Position numbers and translations under genes: made by a program. A stretch of 64,000 nucleotides of DNA, taken from NCBI GenBank assembly GCA_009746045.1, contig RPFO01000041.1:2896613-2960612 (forward strand), written 5' to 3'. This document shows, piece by piece, positions 1 to 11,577 of this stretch. Position 1 is the first letter of the stretch; each line of letters begins with the position of its first letter. The notes below the pieces were generated by a model. The model saw only the letters and a list, made by a program, of their open reading frames with translations. It had not been told where the DNA came from and made no database searches. The DNA comes from Mesostigma viride. Taxonomy: Eukaryota; Streptophyta; Mesostigmatophyceae; Mesostigmatales; Mesostigmataceae.

Positions 1-594
1 ATGCTGAGCATACCATTTCCAGAGAGGTAAGTCAGTCACTCTTCGCAGTTGACAAGTCAGAGAAAGCAATCAAGTGCAGCGTTCACAACTCTTGCCGCTC
101 GTAACCTTTTGTCTGCCCGGTTTGGCAGCTCCCTGTCTTTGCTTTCTCTCGTATTTCTTTCTTTTGTCTCTTTTCTACATCTTTCTTTGCTAATTCTTGA
201 ATATATGATGCTATTGTAGCATCCTTCTAGCGCGGATCGCTCTTAATATCCTTCTCGCGCACGTTTCCTCGCTTTTTCTCATGTAAGAGCGTCTTCCCTG
301 CCCATGCAGCGTGTACCTGGTGTGTGTGGCTCTGCCTTGCCAATCACAACTGACCGACATGCTGGTCAGGCACTGCAGGTCGTTGCCCTTGCGTGTGTGA
401 ACCTGCTGTTTTGGCTGTTCCCATGGCCGCTGCGTGTGTCCGTGAATGATACCATGGGAGGGAGACTTCTCCCATGGGTCCCCTTCGCTGACACTCGTGA
501 TGTAGGTTCGCGTCGACTTGTTTCTCTCACTGTGCCCATATTGGCCTCGCACGGCTTTGTCTCTCATTCCTTGTTTGCATGCGGCGGCGTGTAG

Positions 595-636
595 ACCATC
601 ATCTTCATCCGAGACCGCAACAGCAAGGGCCAGGAG
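595..636 (+). CDS. CFAP299: internal exon of a CFAP299-like (DUF4464) gene, partial
   Basis: A 42-base open stretch reads TIIFIRDRNSKGQE. It is preceded by a pyrimidine-rich tract ending in TAG and followed by GAG|GTGAGT, so it looks like a phase-0 exon between two introns. The peptide resembles the conserved core of CFAP299, a ciliary and flagellar protein, where I recall it being followed by GYIDYAHRL. I do not see that continuation nearby, so the next exon must lie beyond a long intron or outside the window. Another possible donor (AGAG|GTAAGT) at 29/30 may end the previous exon. The assignment rests on 14 residues remembered from the family and is tentative. If correct, the organism is flagellated and the repeats downstream may be intronic. 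Confidence 0.5.
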
Positions 637-829
637 GTGAGTAATTGCTGAGGGCATGGCTCCTATCCCCTGATGAGTCTAGCGCCATGTACCACCCTCT
701 ATGCCTGCATATAGGTGACGCATTGAAAATGCAAGCATCTTACTAGAAGTAGCACGGGCCTCCGAGGTGAGATTTTGCGCAGGCCTCATGATCCCAATGG
801 ACCTGCGAAGCGCATGGCGCGCATGGGCG

Positions 830-2500
830 GCCGGCCGGCGCAGCTGGCATGCGGCGGGGCGGGGCTGTCGACGGGCGGCGGGGCAGGGCCGTCGGCGCGC
901 GGGGGCCAGCGGCGCTGCCGGTGCGCGCGGGCGGCGGGCCGGCGCACCTGGCATGCGGCGGGGCAGGGCTGTCGACGGGCGGCGGGGCGGGGCAGTCGAC
1001 GGGCGGCGGGGCAGGGCCAGCGGCGCTGCCGGCGCGCGTGGGCGGCGGGCCGGCGCAGCTGGCATGCGGCGGGGCGGGGCTGTCGACGGGCGGCGGGGCA
1101 GGGCTGTCGACGGGCAGCGGGGCAGGGCCGTCGGCGCGCGGGGGCCAGCGGCGCTGCCGGCGCGCGCGGGCGGCGGGCCGGCGCACCTGGCATGCGGTGG
1201 GTCGGGGCTGTCGACGGGCGGCGGGGCGGGGCAGTCGACGGGCGGCGGGGCAGGGCCGTCAGCGCGCGGGGGCCAGCGGCGCTGCCGGCGCGCGTGGGCG
1301 GCCGGCCGGCGCAGCTGGCATGCGGCGGGGCGGGGCAGTCGACGGGCGGCGGGGCGGGGCCAGCGGCGCTGCCGGCGCGCGTGGGCGGCGGGCCGGCGCA
1401 GCTGGCATGCGGCGGGGCGGGGCTGTCGACGGGCGGCGGGGCAGGGCTGTCGACGGGCGGCGGGGCAGGGCCGTCGGCGCGCGGGGGGCCAGCGGCGCTG
1501 CCGGCGCGCGCGGGCGGCGGGCCGGCGCACCTGGCATGCGGTGGGTCGGGGCTGTCGACGGGCGGCGGGGCGGGGCAGTCGACGGGCGGCGGGGCAGGGC
1601 CGTCAGCGCGCGGGGGCCAGCGGCGCTGCCGGCGCGCGTGGGCGGCGGGCCGGCGCAGCTGGCATGCGGCGGGGCGGGGCAGTCGACGGGCGGCGGGGCG
1701 GGGCAGCCGGTGCGCGGCGGGGCGGCGCCGTCGGCGGGCGGCGAGGTGGCGCAGCCAGCGCGCAGCGAGGTGGCAGCGGCGGCGCAGCCTGCATGCGGCG
1801 GGGCAGGGCTGTCGACGGGCGGCGGGGCGGGGCAGTCGACGGGCGGCGGGGCAGGGCCGTCGGCGCGCGGGGGCCAGCGGCGCTGCCGGCGCGCATGGGC
1901 GGCGGGCCGGCGCAGCTGGCATGCGGCGGGGCGGGGCTGTCAACGGGCGGCGAGGCAGGGCCGTCGGCGCGCGGGGGCCAACGGCGCTGCCGGCGCGCGT
2001 GGGCGGCGGGCCGGCGCAGCTGGCATGCGGCGGGGCGGGGCAGTCGACGGGCGGCGGGGCGGGGCAGCCGGTGCGCGGCGGGGCGGCGCCGTCGGCGGGC
2101 GGCGAGGTGGCGCAGCCAGCGCGCAGCGAGGTGGCAGCGGCGGCGCAGCCTGCATGCGGCGGGGCAGGGCTGTCGACGGGCGGCGGGGCGGGGCAGTCGA
2201 CGGGCGGCGGGGCAGGGCCGTCGGCGCGCGGGGGCCAGCGGCGCTGCCGTCGCGCATGGGCGGCGGGCCGGCGCAGCTGGCATGCGGCGGGGCGGGGCTG
2301 TCAACGGGCGGCGAGGCAGGGCCGTCGGCGCGCGGGGGCCAACGGCGCTGCCGGCGCGCGTGGGCGGCGGGCCGGCGCAGCTTGCATGCGGCGGGGCGGG
2401 GCAGCCTGTCGACGGGCTACGGGGCGGGGCAGCCGGCGCGCGGCGGGCCGGCGGCGCAGCCGGCGGGCGGCGGAGCGGCGGAGCGGCGGAGCGGCACAGC
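830..2500. repeat. GC-rich minisatellite with higher-order repeat
   Basis: This is a tandem array of degenerate units of about 85-133 bp. The units share GTCGACGGGCGGCGGGG, CAGCGGCGCTGCCGGCGCGC and GCAGCTGGCATGCGGCG blocks. A larger unit of about 361 bp is duplicated almost perfectly (the block at about 1703 recurs at about 2064). All frames on both strands stay open for hundreds of codons because the sequence has almost no A/T, so the very long Arg/Ala/Gly/Pro reading frames here are compositional artefacts. Confidence 0.9.
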
Positions 2501-2526
2501 CGGTGCCTGAAAAACGCGGTCGCTCA

Positions 2527-4057
2527 ATGAAGGTGCACCACGCCGTCTTCTTCCAGGTACAGGGCAACACAGAGACCTGGTTGTCCTACCGGACCACGGA
2601 GTCCCAAAAGACGCCGTGGCAGCCCGCGGGGACTCGACAGGAAGGCGCGCCACGGTGCGGGAAGGCGATGACACAGCCATACAGGTTTGATGCGGAGGGG
2701 CGGCCGCTGTTTGGCGTCCGACTTGTGGATCCAGACCGCATTCCGATGTTGCAGGACACCCCAGCCTTCGCACCATTGAACATGGAGTTTCGGGGGAAGG
2801 AGCTGGAGTCGATCAAAACAAGGGTCGAGAAGTTGCTCCATGGCATCTGGCAGTGGTACTTTCCGCCCGACACCATCAAGCCAAACAAGGCCTTTTTTCG
2901 CAAGTCAAGTCCCACATGCCCCTGAGGAGGTGCCTGAGGAGTGGCGCCCTTTGCCGTGGCCATCTCGCGCGGACATCTCCGCCCTGCGTGAGCACGATGC
3001 AGCGCCTGAACCACCACCGACGCAAGAAGAGCACTTCATGGCGTTGGTCGACGCAGAGGCGGTGCGCGTCACCCCGCTGGTAGACCGAGTTCGTCATGAT
3101 GGCCACACACAGCAGGAATGGGCGGCAGAAGACAGGGCCATGGCAGCCAAGGTCGCTTACTTGAAGCGCATGCAAGGCGTTGAGAAAGGCTCCGCTGTTC
3201 TATACTGGCACCCTTCAGCTGGTATTCTCTGCAACTCGAAGCTCACGTGGACTCCAGTCCTCGTTGGCATCATCAAGGAGGTGGTTGCGAAGGAGGATGG
3301 CGGCCAACCTTCTATTGAGCTCTTTGTATACCGCGCTAAGCATTTGCATGACACGTGGCACCCGTGGAATACAGACATTGCGCAATGGCCCCATCCGCCA
3401 ACCACTGCGGCGCACACGGTGATCATCACCGCCTCAGACCTCATCTTGACACAAGTGGTGGGCAAGCGAGGTCAGCCGCCCCATGGAGTCTCCTTGGGTG
3501 CGAACAAAAAGCTCACCAAGGAGTGCCTAAAGGCGCTGAAGGAGGTGCCCTATGACGCGGAACACCCGGTCGTGAAGTGGCAAGATGCTGAATGCTCGAA
3601 GGGCATCGTCGGCATGGCGAAGGCATGCTGGGAAGGCGTAACGCTGCAGGTCAAGAGTGGCAGCCGCAACCTCGTAGGGCAAGTCGTGTGTCATTGGGCG
3701 TCGGAGCGTGTGACATCCGCGGACGGTCGCACCGAAAGCCGGGACGGCAGGTACCATGGTCGTGTCGCTGTTGTCGACACGCAAAACGACATGGTAGCCA
3801 TGTACTGGGGTGCCCGTTGGGAGGAGGACGCGGTTTCTTGCGTGCCTCTCCACGAGCTGGAGGCACAGATCTGCGGGTGCCCCGGTGTGGTCGTCCCTGC
3901 GTTGCAAGCGCCGGATATCACCCTGGCCGAGGCTCGATTGCGCGAGATGGTTCCACCCAGCGACGTTGTGGCGGAGAACAACAACGCAGGCGCCTCCCGG
4001 CGTCGGAAGCGAGCGCTCATCCTTGCCGATGACGATGACGACGACGACGACTGCTGA
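2527..4057 (+). CDS. unrecognised protein with acidic C-terminal tail (one frameshift)
   Basis: From the ATG at 2527 the reading continues to a stop at 2923-2925, and a second frame carries convincing protein sequence from about 2895 to the stop at 4055-4057. The shift coincides with a run of six T at about 2892, which suggests a one-base indel or sequencing error in a single gene of roughly 510 residues. The joined protein begins with MKVHHAVFF, contains several Trp-rich stretches (for example WQWYFPP and WHPWNTD), a basic RRRKR cluster near the end, and a terminal run of nine Asp before a final Cys. I recognise no domain. It starts directly after the minisatellite. It could be a host gene or an ORF of an unrecognised element. 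Confidence 0.55.
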
Positions 4058-4059
4058 AG

Positions 4060-4470
4060 CGCAAGCAGCGTTGTTGTCATTGAGCTGCTCATGTGCTGCT
4101 GCTGCTGCTGTGCTGCCATGCTACTGCTGCTGCATTGCTGCCGTGCTGCTGCTGTGCTATTGTGCTGATGTGTTGCTGCATTGCTGCCGTGCCGCTGATG
4201 TATTGCTGTCGTGCTGCTGTGTTGATGCACTGCTGCATTGCTGCCGTGCTGCTGAGCTAGTACTGCCTATTAGTGAATTTCCTATCAATGGACTATAGTC
4301 CACTGATAGGAAATTCAGGAATCGGCATACTAAGTTGCTGCTGCGCTGACTTGTGCTCCTGCTATGCGGCCGTGTTGATGTGCTACAGTTGTGCTGCTGC
4401 TGTGCTACGGTCATGCTGCTGCTGTGTTGCTGGGCTGATGTGTTGTTGCATTGATGTAGTGGCTATTGTT
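4060..4470. repeat. imperfect CTG/CAG trinucleotide tract
   Basis: A 400-bp stretch is dominated by TGCTG and GTGCTG words with scattered interruptions, just after the stop codon of the preceding gene. It is split by a palindrome at 4258-4332. Cys- and Ser-rich reading frames here are products of the repeat. Confidence 0.8.
4258..4332. repeat. 75-bp palindrome inserted in the CTG tract
   Basis: The inner 42 bp (4275-4316, GAATTTCCTATC..GATAGGAAATTC) are a palindrome with one mismatched pair, centred on CTATAG. The symmetry extends imperfectly to TAGTACTGCC on the left and GGCATACTA on the right. CTG repeats lie on both sides, so this looks like a small foldback insertion. No target duplication can be called in the repeat background. 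Confidence 0.7.
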
Positions 4471-4479
4471 CCGCTACTA

Positions 4480-7132
4480 CAATTTGCTACTGATGCCGCT
4501 GCTGGTGCTTTTTTGCATGTCAGTGCCCGCTATGTTCACACCACTGTTGCCGCGGTTGGTATCGCGTGATTTCCACCGGTTGTGCGTTGATGTGTTACTC
4601 ATGCATTTCCCCCTATATTTGGTAGCACGCGGTTTCGCGTTAGTTAGGTGCAGACAGCTGCATGTAGACAAACATCTTGTTTAAGTCGGTCAATTAACTG
4701 TTCTTGACGCATCATGGTCCAAGTCGACCGACCTGTAGGGACCAGTAGAGCAATTGTCTAGGAGAAAGAGCGTGATCGCTGCAGAAGCCGCGTGGCAGCC
4801 GTGGCTGTACCTGTAGTACGACCTGCATATATATGGATACTGTATTTGGATACTGGGTTGTTTATCAATTCTGGTTTTAATTTATTTAGTGTACCTGGTG
4901 TTGGCATGCCAACTCAGTGCTAAACTACTTTATGCACAATGATGCAACTTGATGCTATAGTGACGTGCCACGATGTAACTTTATTAACTTCACCATTAGT
5001 CATGGGGTCAATAGGATTGCTCATTATGCCATGTTAACATGAACCATGGGTTACGTAATAGTGAAAACAGTAATCATGATGCTCCACTTGAAGTCTCCAA
5101 CATGGTCATGTTTGGAATTTTATTGATCATATTTACAATGTATAAAAAGAGACAACAAACGTGGAAGCATGGCACGCCGAGGCCGATAATATATGTGTGA
5201 AATATGAAAAGAGACAACATCTTTGGCAAGCATGATCATATCATGCTTGCCAAACATATTAATGATATCGACCATGTCCAGAAACCATGTTTGCCAATGG
5301 TGCATTTAGGATACATTTGAAGCCGTGCAAATGTATCCTAATCCGGTAAAACCACCCCAGTCTATACTAGGGTTGAGGGGTGGCAGTTGAGGACACTAGT
5401 TTATGCCATCAGTCTAGCTCAGAATGACCTGAATTTTGATTCCAAGATAGTTTGCATGATAAATAAGTTGCTGGCACCTTGTTTGCCCCACTTGGTGGTG
5501 GGCAAGGTTGTGATTGGTGCAGCCATTTGGCATAAAACCGTATTTTCGTGCATTTTTTTTTTCATACAAAAGAACATAACTGTTCACATACGTGGTCAGA
5601 ATGAGCTGAAAATTGGTGCCATTGATATTCCCATCCTGTGGAAGTTAATTTTATCTCCCTGGGCCCAACCCATGCGTATTTGATTTGATTATTTTTTTTT
5701 AGTCACAAAAAAGACGTATTTTTCGGTAAACTGCATAAGTATTATGCCCAGACGTGCGATTTTGGTGCTGCAAATTAGCTCCATTCTTTGGTCTGGGTGG
5801 GGATTTGAACAAAATATGGTGTTTGGTACACAAGTGTGGGGGGGTTGTCCTAGGCAATCCGTGCTTGTAGGACGTGTCGTTGCCAGATTTAGCTCCCTGC
5901 ACATGTATTGTGATGGGCCTTGAACTCAACAAGTAGTGGGATGCATGCCCAAGGGTCATATTTATGGTCCCCCATCATCATTTGCATTGCCAGCATGGGT
6001 ATGGAGTGCAAAACATGTGTATTCAATTTGGGGGGGGGCAGGTCCGTCCGGACCCCTTAAGGGTTGTTCTGACCGTGAAGCAGGCGTTAATATCGGTTGC
6101 ATCGAATTCTAAACCGATCTGGTGCTTTTTGCCAGATTTTCGGCCATTATCGGTAAGTAATTGTTCAGACCTGCGCAGTGCGTGTCTGACCTGTTGTTAG
6201 CGCTCCCACGGTCCTAAATTTAGGACTTTGTCCTAAATCGTCCTAGTGGTCACTATAACCGAGGTACCGGGGGGGGGGGTCACTAAATGGACCGTACCCC
6301 ATGTGGACTGTACCCGGCATGATGTACCCGACCCGTGGTACCGGGACATGGTACCCGGATTCCGTACCCGGGTACCGGGTATAATGGCGGGAAAGTAGGT
6401 ACCTCGACCAAAAATATAACCGATTTTGGAGCGAAAAAGTGGGTGCGGGAATGAAGTGAGGTGGATATGGCGACCTGACAATCGTGGCCGGCGTTTTCAC
6501 GTGCGTTTATCATTTCGGGCGCCCAGTAGCAAAAACGAAAGGTTGTTAGTTATGCTTAAAGGCTGTGAATACTATCTGCGCAAGTTTTTATGTGTAGCGC
6601 TGTAGCACAGCGGCACAACACAAATGGGTCGCAGATCGCCTGCTCGCGGAGGGTCGATTTTGGCACAAACATGTTAGTGTATTAGCGATAGGGCTGCGCT
6701 TGTCAGAATGACCTGAAAATTTGGGGCTGCATGTCCCCCCCTCTCTAGTATTTGAAAATATAAGATATGGCATGATTCTATGTGTTTATGATTTGTTTTA
6801 TTTTTTTTGGTGAAAAAAAGTACCCTTTTTGCGAGAAAATCCATCAATGTGTCTAAACATCATTATTTTGTGCTCAAAATTAGGCAGACTTTCTCAAAAG
6901 TGGGGGAACTATATGGAAATATATGATTTGGTCCAAATATGTTTGCCCATTGTCCTAGGGAAAATATGCCAAAAGTAGCGTCTTTTTCTATTTTTAGCGC
7001 GTAACCGGCATCTGGTGGGGGCTAGTACCCCCCCCAAGTGGTTGGAAAATGTTTTTTTAATCATATTTATGGTTCTCAATCATAATTGGATTTTTAGCAC
7101 ATGCATAGGTATGGTTTCCAGAAAAGTGCTCT
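4480..7132. other. no gene recognised
   Basis: No convincing coding region. Two hairpins stand out: 5223-5255 (TTTGGCAAGCATGAT and its inverse) and 5305-5341 (14-bp stem TTAGGATACATTTG). A GTACC/GGTAC-rich patch lies at about 6260-6390. A+T-rich, homopolymer-containing sequence dominates 5500-7100. This is probably decayed transposon sequence, but I cannot assign it. Confidence 0.6.
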
Positions 7133-8608
7133 TTAGGCATATCCCCTCCCCTTAATGATGGAGATCAACTGCTTAAGCCACGACGTAGGAGCCAGCAGGT
7201 GCAGGTCATCCCCGTGCAGCGAAGCATACACTGGTAGGCCTTCCCATTGCCCCAGAAACAAACAGGGGTCTACAGGAGAAACCTTCAAGTTGAAATGCTC
7301 CTTCAGGAAACGGTTGAGTGTCTCCCTCCAGATTATTGTACTTGACCTCAGACCCTCCAGGCCCTTGAGGATTTTCAGGAACTCAGTGTGAATGTCCCTT
7401 TTCCATACAGCAGGCACCCTGACATAGAAAGGCGCCTTGCCCACCCACTTTTCCTGTGCCACATCTGCATCCCCCTCCAGAAATGCTCTCTTGAAGTCTA
7501 CCACCACTGAGCCATAGTCCAAGCCCTTGTTGAGAAGGCCTAGAAATACACACAGCAGCAGCCTCCAAGTGTCATGCAACATGCCAGGGGTATACAGCTC
7601 CTCAGCAGTGCACTCACCAGTACCCTTGAACTCATTCAGCACTGGCCTGACATGTGGTACCTTGACCCCGTCCACCTCCTTCATCTTGATGACAAAATTG
7701 AGCTTGAGTAGACGCCGTGCAGGAGGCAGGTCATTGACAGGTTCCACGCATTTCTTGGAGATCCAGTCCTCCCCAGATTTAATCAGACCCAGTGTGACCT
7801 GGGGACACATAATGGGAGAGGACATGAGCTTCACCAGGCCTTGGTAGTTGATAGGGCTGTGTCCAGCAAGTGAGTGAGGACCAATGCCCAAACTGCTTGG
7901 ATGACTAGCAGCTGGCAATATGAGGTCATCAACCAAGGGCTCCTGCCCCTGGCACACCTGCACACGCTTAACCGTCCTGGTTACTGCACGTGATAGATGA
8001 GTGGTCCTGAAATTAATCAGTGGGACCTGACCAGCCCCTTCCTTAGTCAGGAGAGAGGACGTGATCACTACCCCATCCTGGCATAGTAGGAAATTCTGCC
8101 CAAGAAGAGCAGGTCCCTGATAGCCCTCCAAGACACAAAATGCAGTGTCCTGTCCAAGGATAGGAATAGATACCTCACCCAGTACCTTCACGTGTACCCC
8201 GCCACTGAAGTCAGACACAAACTGATAGCTGGGCTCAGTCATGCTGTACCCTGCTGCAGCTCTGGTCCCAATGATGGAGACCTGAGAATTAGTGTCTACC
8301 TCTAAGGCAGTGTCCAGCCCCAGATTGCCATGCCACCTGAGCTTGGCTACCTTGGGCTGCTTCTTGGCCCTTTGCAGAGCCCCAATCAATCCAGCCAAAC
8401 TTGTCCCCCTGGGCTTGGTTAAAGCCTTGGGCTTGACAGTTGACTCCCCAGCTGTTGACCTTGCAGCCTGTTCAACAAGCAAGTACCTCTGCAACCTGGC
8501 CAGGGCTGACAGATTCCCCTGCAACAGATGTGGTCGTTGCGTCAGTGATGTCACTTGGGACCTGAAAATCCTACAGATCCTGTGAGCCTTGTACCTGACT
8601 GCCCTCAT
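7133..8608 (-). pseudogene. element A pol: protease-like domain and reverse transcriptase, truncated
   Basis: This 491-codon frame is the middle of a copia-like pol. In order it has a retropepsin-like segment (VDTNSQVSII, then ILGQ and ALLGQNFL, about residues 105-185), a spacer, then a copia-type RT (VDFKRAFLEGD at about 365 and LHGDDLHLL at about 460). It stops 20-odd residues after HGDD, so the rest of RT and all of RNase H are missing at the left boundary near 7133. The protease domain lies after integrase (8571-8876 and 11577-12249), a non-standard order. The third residue of the catalytic triplet is Asn instead of Gly. The N-terminal end overlaps the integrase tail in another frame, implying a frameshift near 8590. 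Confidence 0.85.
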
Positions 8609-8876
8609 TCATCAGGTTAGGCTTGACATATGACCAACTCAGCCGGTGCACATGCTTTGGTTCGTCCTCCATGCTGACCAAGCATGCGTGGCTAGCTTCA
8701 TCAACCTGGGTAACCACCCCAGGACTCCAGCTACCACGTTTGCCATACAGGCTCGGTTCCTTCCAAGCTAATACCCTCTGACCCACTGTTGGCTCCAGCA
8801 TCTTCCAACCCCGGTCCTTCTCCCTCAGCTTGGTGGCAAAGGTGACATGTGCAGCATGTCTCCAGCCCTCCAGCAC
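8571..8876 (-). pseudogene. element A integrase C-terminal region
   Basis: The frame carries the basic segment that follows the catalytic core in elements B and C (WKM..PTVGQRVLAWKEPSLYGKRG, then HVHRLSW). It is the direct continuation of the integrase at 11577-12249, from which it is separated by the 2.7-kb insertion at 8881-11577. Joining PNV with LEGW across the insertion gives a plausible continuous protein. Confidence 0.75.
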
Positions 8877-8880
8877 ATGT

Positions 8881-11577
8881 GGAGGGTACAGGCCATGATA
8901 TAGTGTCTAATCACCAAGAAAATGTCTTCAAATGAGGACATTTTTAAGCATGGATACCATTTGTAATAACTAACACATGTCAACACATCCATGGGTACGG
9001 TATGGAACCATGTTCATTTTTGATATGTTCAAGAGTTGCAATGCTTAACATCCATGAAATATGCTCATAGTATAATTGTTTACGATTTATGAATGCAGGG
9101 GGGGCTACGCGAGTGACCAAATAGCACTCAAGTCAACAATATGCCAAGAAAGAAGGCATGGCCAGGTCATGGCTGGCCCTGAAAATGCACCCAGGGTGCC
9201 CACAACATGTCTATGTTACACCCTCGCAGTCCTAGACCCTGCAGCCTGCCAGGGGGGGGGGACAAAATGTAACTGGCAACCAGGGACCATTAATTAATTA
9301 ATAAGCACGTGACTGCGTCACGTGGGTGCCAATACAGAGTAAAGGAACCTTCAACCCTATATACAAAGTGAGAAGGAGGGAGGGCGCCCTAGCTTCTCTC
9401 ACTGCCGCAGGTGGGCAGGCCACAGAGCGCTCTCTCCACGGCATGGTGCCGGGGCGCAACACTGTGGGTCACTGCAATACAACCAGTGCAATACCATAGG
9501 TAGGCTGACGCATAGCTTATGCTACAAATGTGAGGTGGGCTCAAGACGTCGGCTAATTAAGGCGCAAGCTGATGGCCACAAGGTGCCAGAGCTAATTGAA
9601 GGTACTATAACGCTGTGCGCTAATATCGTTTCAAGTGCTGTAATGCCTAAGCTATCCCATCATCGATTGCCCCCATCTAGACAACTAGCTGGAGTGCTCT
9701 ATCCCGGGGAAGCCCGGGGCCCGGGCTTGCACAGTTTCTTGTTGACATAGAGGTCCCCGCCCCGCCAGTACACTTGGGGCTTCTCGGGGTTGGTCTTGTG
9801 GCGGATGTAGTCGGGCCACTGATCGCGGCGTTGCTGCTGCTGGGCTGGCGTCAGGTCGTCGTCAAGCGACCAGGAGGTGTCCACCAGCTTCTTGCGGCGA
9901 GAGAGGAACCGAACTCGGGCGGTGATGTCGCTGAAGGTGAGGACCACTGGAGGGGGCCCAGCCTTGGCCCGTGGATGGGGCAGGCGGTAGGCGCCCTGCA
10001 GTATCGCACCTGGCAGCTGCATGCGCGCCAAGAGCTGTTTCTTCAGCTCGTCGAGAAGAGAGTCTGGGGTCTCCTCCGGCAGCATGTCGAAGCGCCTGAG
10101 GATGACCCGGCAGCGGCGACGGTCGCGGTCAGCGGCCTCGCGGCGCGTGTCTTCCAGCTCCTGGAGCTTGGTGGTGATGGCGGTCGTGGTAGAGGATGCC
10201 TGGCTCTTGAGCAGGTGACCAGGGACCATGGTGCAGGCCAAACAGCAGGTGTAAAGCTAGCTCAGTCCAACGAGTGAAATATGAAGCAAATACTCGCCAA
10301 GGTTAGGTCCATGATCGTTAGTAGAGGCTCGGCTGCCACCACGGTGCTAAACCATGATGCTGAACCCTTACGTTATATATGAAACATATACTGCAAAGAG
10401 GCACAAGTTGTAACACAAGCACAATGTAAACACGACAAGCTCAAGTTTCCAAGCCAGTCTTGATCACTTGGACATGAGTTGAAGCATTAGAAACATATGG
10501 GCAACATACCAACAAGCCTTGAAAAACTTCTCAGCAACAAGGCAGTATATGTGTTGAATCAAACTACCACATCGCAATTAAGCACAGCGACTTCTAGTTG
10601 CTGCTGTTTCGATAACGCAAGGCCGTTTACCTTTTCAGTGACGCAGCGGGAAAAGAAAGTACTGCCCAGCAAACTTCCGTTATTCCCCGGACATAAACGT
10701 AATCAAAACCACGAAGTTGGGCATTGAAAGCAACCGGAATTATCACGTCTGCGAGAGTTATAGGTTACAATCCGCTTAACACGCTTACTTAGAACGATGC
10801 GGTTGAGAATGACAGTCGGAACCTTGCTCTTGACGTGCGCCCAGGCCGCCAGCTGCGCGGGCCAGCTCAAGAAATATATATTAAAGGACGGTGACGCGTG
10901 GGAAGCACCCAGCCTTGCGGCAAAAGAAAAATATGGCTCGCGCTCGCCGTGGTTTTCGCCAGGCGTGACTGCGACATCACGACGAAAAAATAGAGACTCT
11001 TTGACGCATGCAACTGCCCAGGTCCCTCTTCTCCCCATGTCGCCCATAAGCCCAGAAGCGTACCATAACCCATTCTCGCGATATCCGCAGCGCCTGGGCG
11101 GAAAAAGAAATTGTTAAACCGAACTGCGAACTGACCTATCATGCGATCTACGTAGCTCTCAGATTTTCTTCAACAATGCCAAAATCCGTTCATGAACAAA
11201 ATTTTCGACATATACAAAGCACCTGCACGTGAAGAATAGCATCTTTGAAATCACTAGATGACGATATAAAATGCTGTCTTCGTCCGGGGCAAAATAATGC
11301 CCTATAACATTCAGGCAAGCCTCGGAACTGGCACGACCCCATAGCCGCCACTCGACAAAACACTCGATTGCATTGCGATGTTCTTGCTATTGTAGGTACT
11401 TTTGGTCGCCTCATGTTTTCCAGGTACGGTCGACCCCTGTCGACCCCAGGGGCTTGGCGCGCTCAGTACCTATCCCAGTTTCGCGCCAAAACCCACCAAG
11501 TGACCCTAGGACCAAATTTGGCGCCAAAACCGCGCCCCTGACCCCCCCCGTCTCAAACGAGGACTATGTCCTCAAAT
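8881..11577 (-). mobile_element. insertion inside element A integrase, carrying an ORF1p-like gene
   Basis: The integrase of element A breaks off after CCAAATGT and resumes at ATGTGCTGG, so this 2.7-kb stretch is inserted, with a possible ATGT duplication. Both ends carry a short symmetrical block (ATGTCTTCAAATGAGGACAT at 8923, ATGTCCTCAAATGAGGACAT at 11568), which may be terminal repeats. Apart from the ORF at 9699-10241 I see no gene in it. 10270-11560 is unassigned. The class (LINE derivative or other) is uncertain. Confidence 0.5.
9699..10241 (-). CDS. LINE ORF1p-like RNA-binding protein
   Basis: The 180-residue frame starts with a short helical region rich in Glu/Arg/Asp (about 20-45). 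An RRM-like segment follows (RVILRRFDMLPEE, then AYRLPHP and VVLTFSD), then SRRKKLVDTSWSLDDDLTP and finally VYWRGGDLYVNKK. This matches the layout of L1-type ORF1 proteins, which bind element RNA. No endonuclease/RT ORF follows, so the copy is non-autonomous or truncated. The start codon is uncertain; in-frame ATGs lie near the 5' end. Confidence 0.6.
   Translation of the reverse strand: MACTMVPGHLLKSQASSTTTAITTKLQELEDTRREAADRDRRRCRVILRRFDMLPEETPDSLLDELKKQLLARMQLPGAILQGAYRLPHPRAKAGPPPVVLTFSDITARVRFLSRRKKLVDTSWSLDDDLTPAQQQQRRDQWPDYIRHKTNPEKPQVYWRGGDLYVNKKLCKPGPRASPG

Noticed and set aside
767-2530. Open reading frames of 280-700 codons on both strands in the GC-rich repeat
   Set aside because: They overlap in several frames, consist of Arg/Ala/Gly/Pro repeats and follow the minisatellite period. 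Lack of stops is compositional.
6057-7154. Possible further TTAA-bounded element (TTAAGGG at 6057, CCCTTAA near 7150)
   Set aside because: Similarity of the ends stops after seven bases and flanks do not join into anything recognisable.
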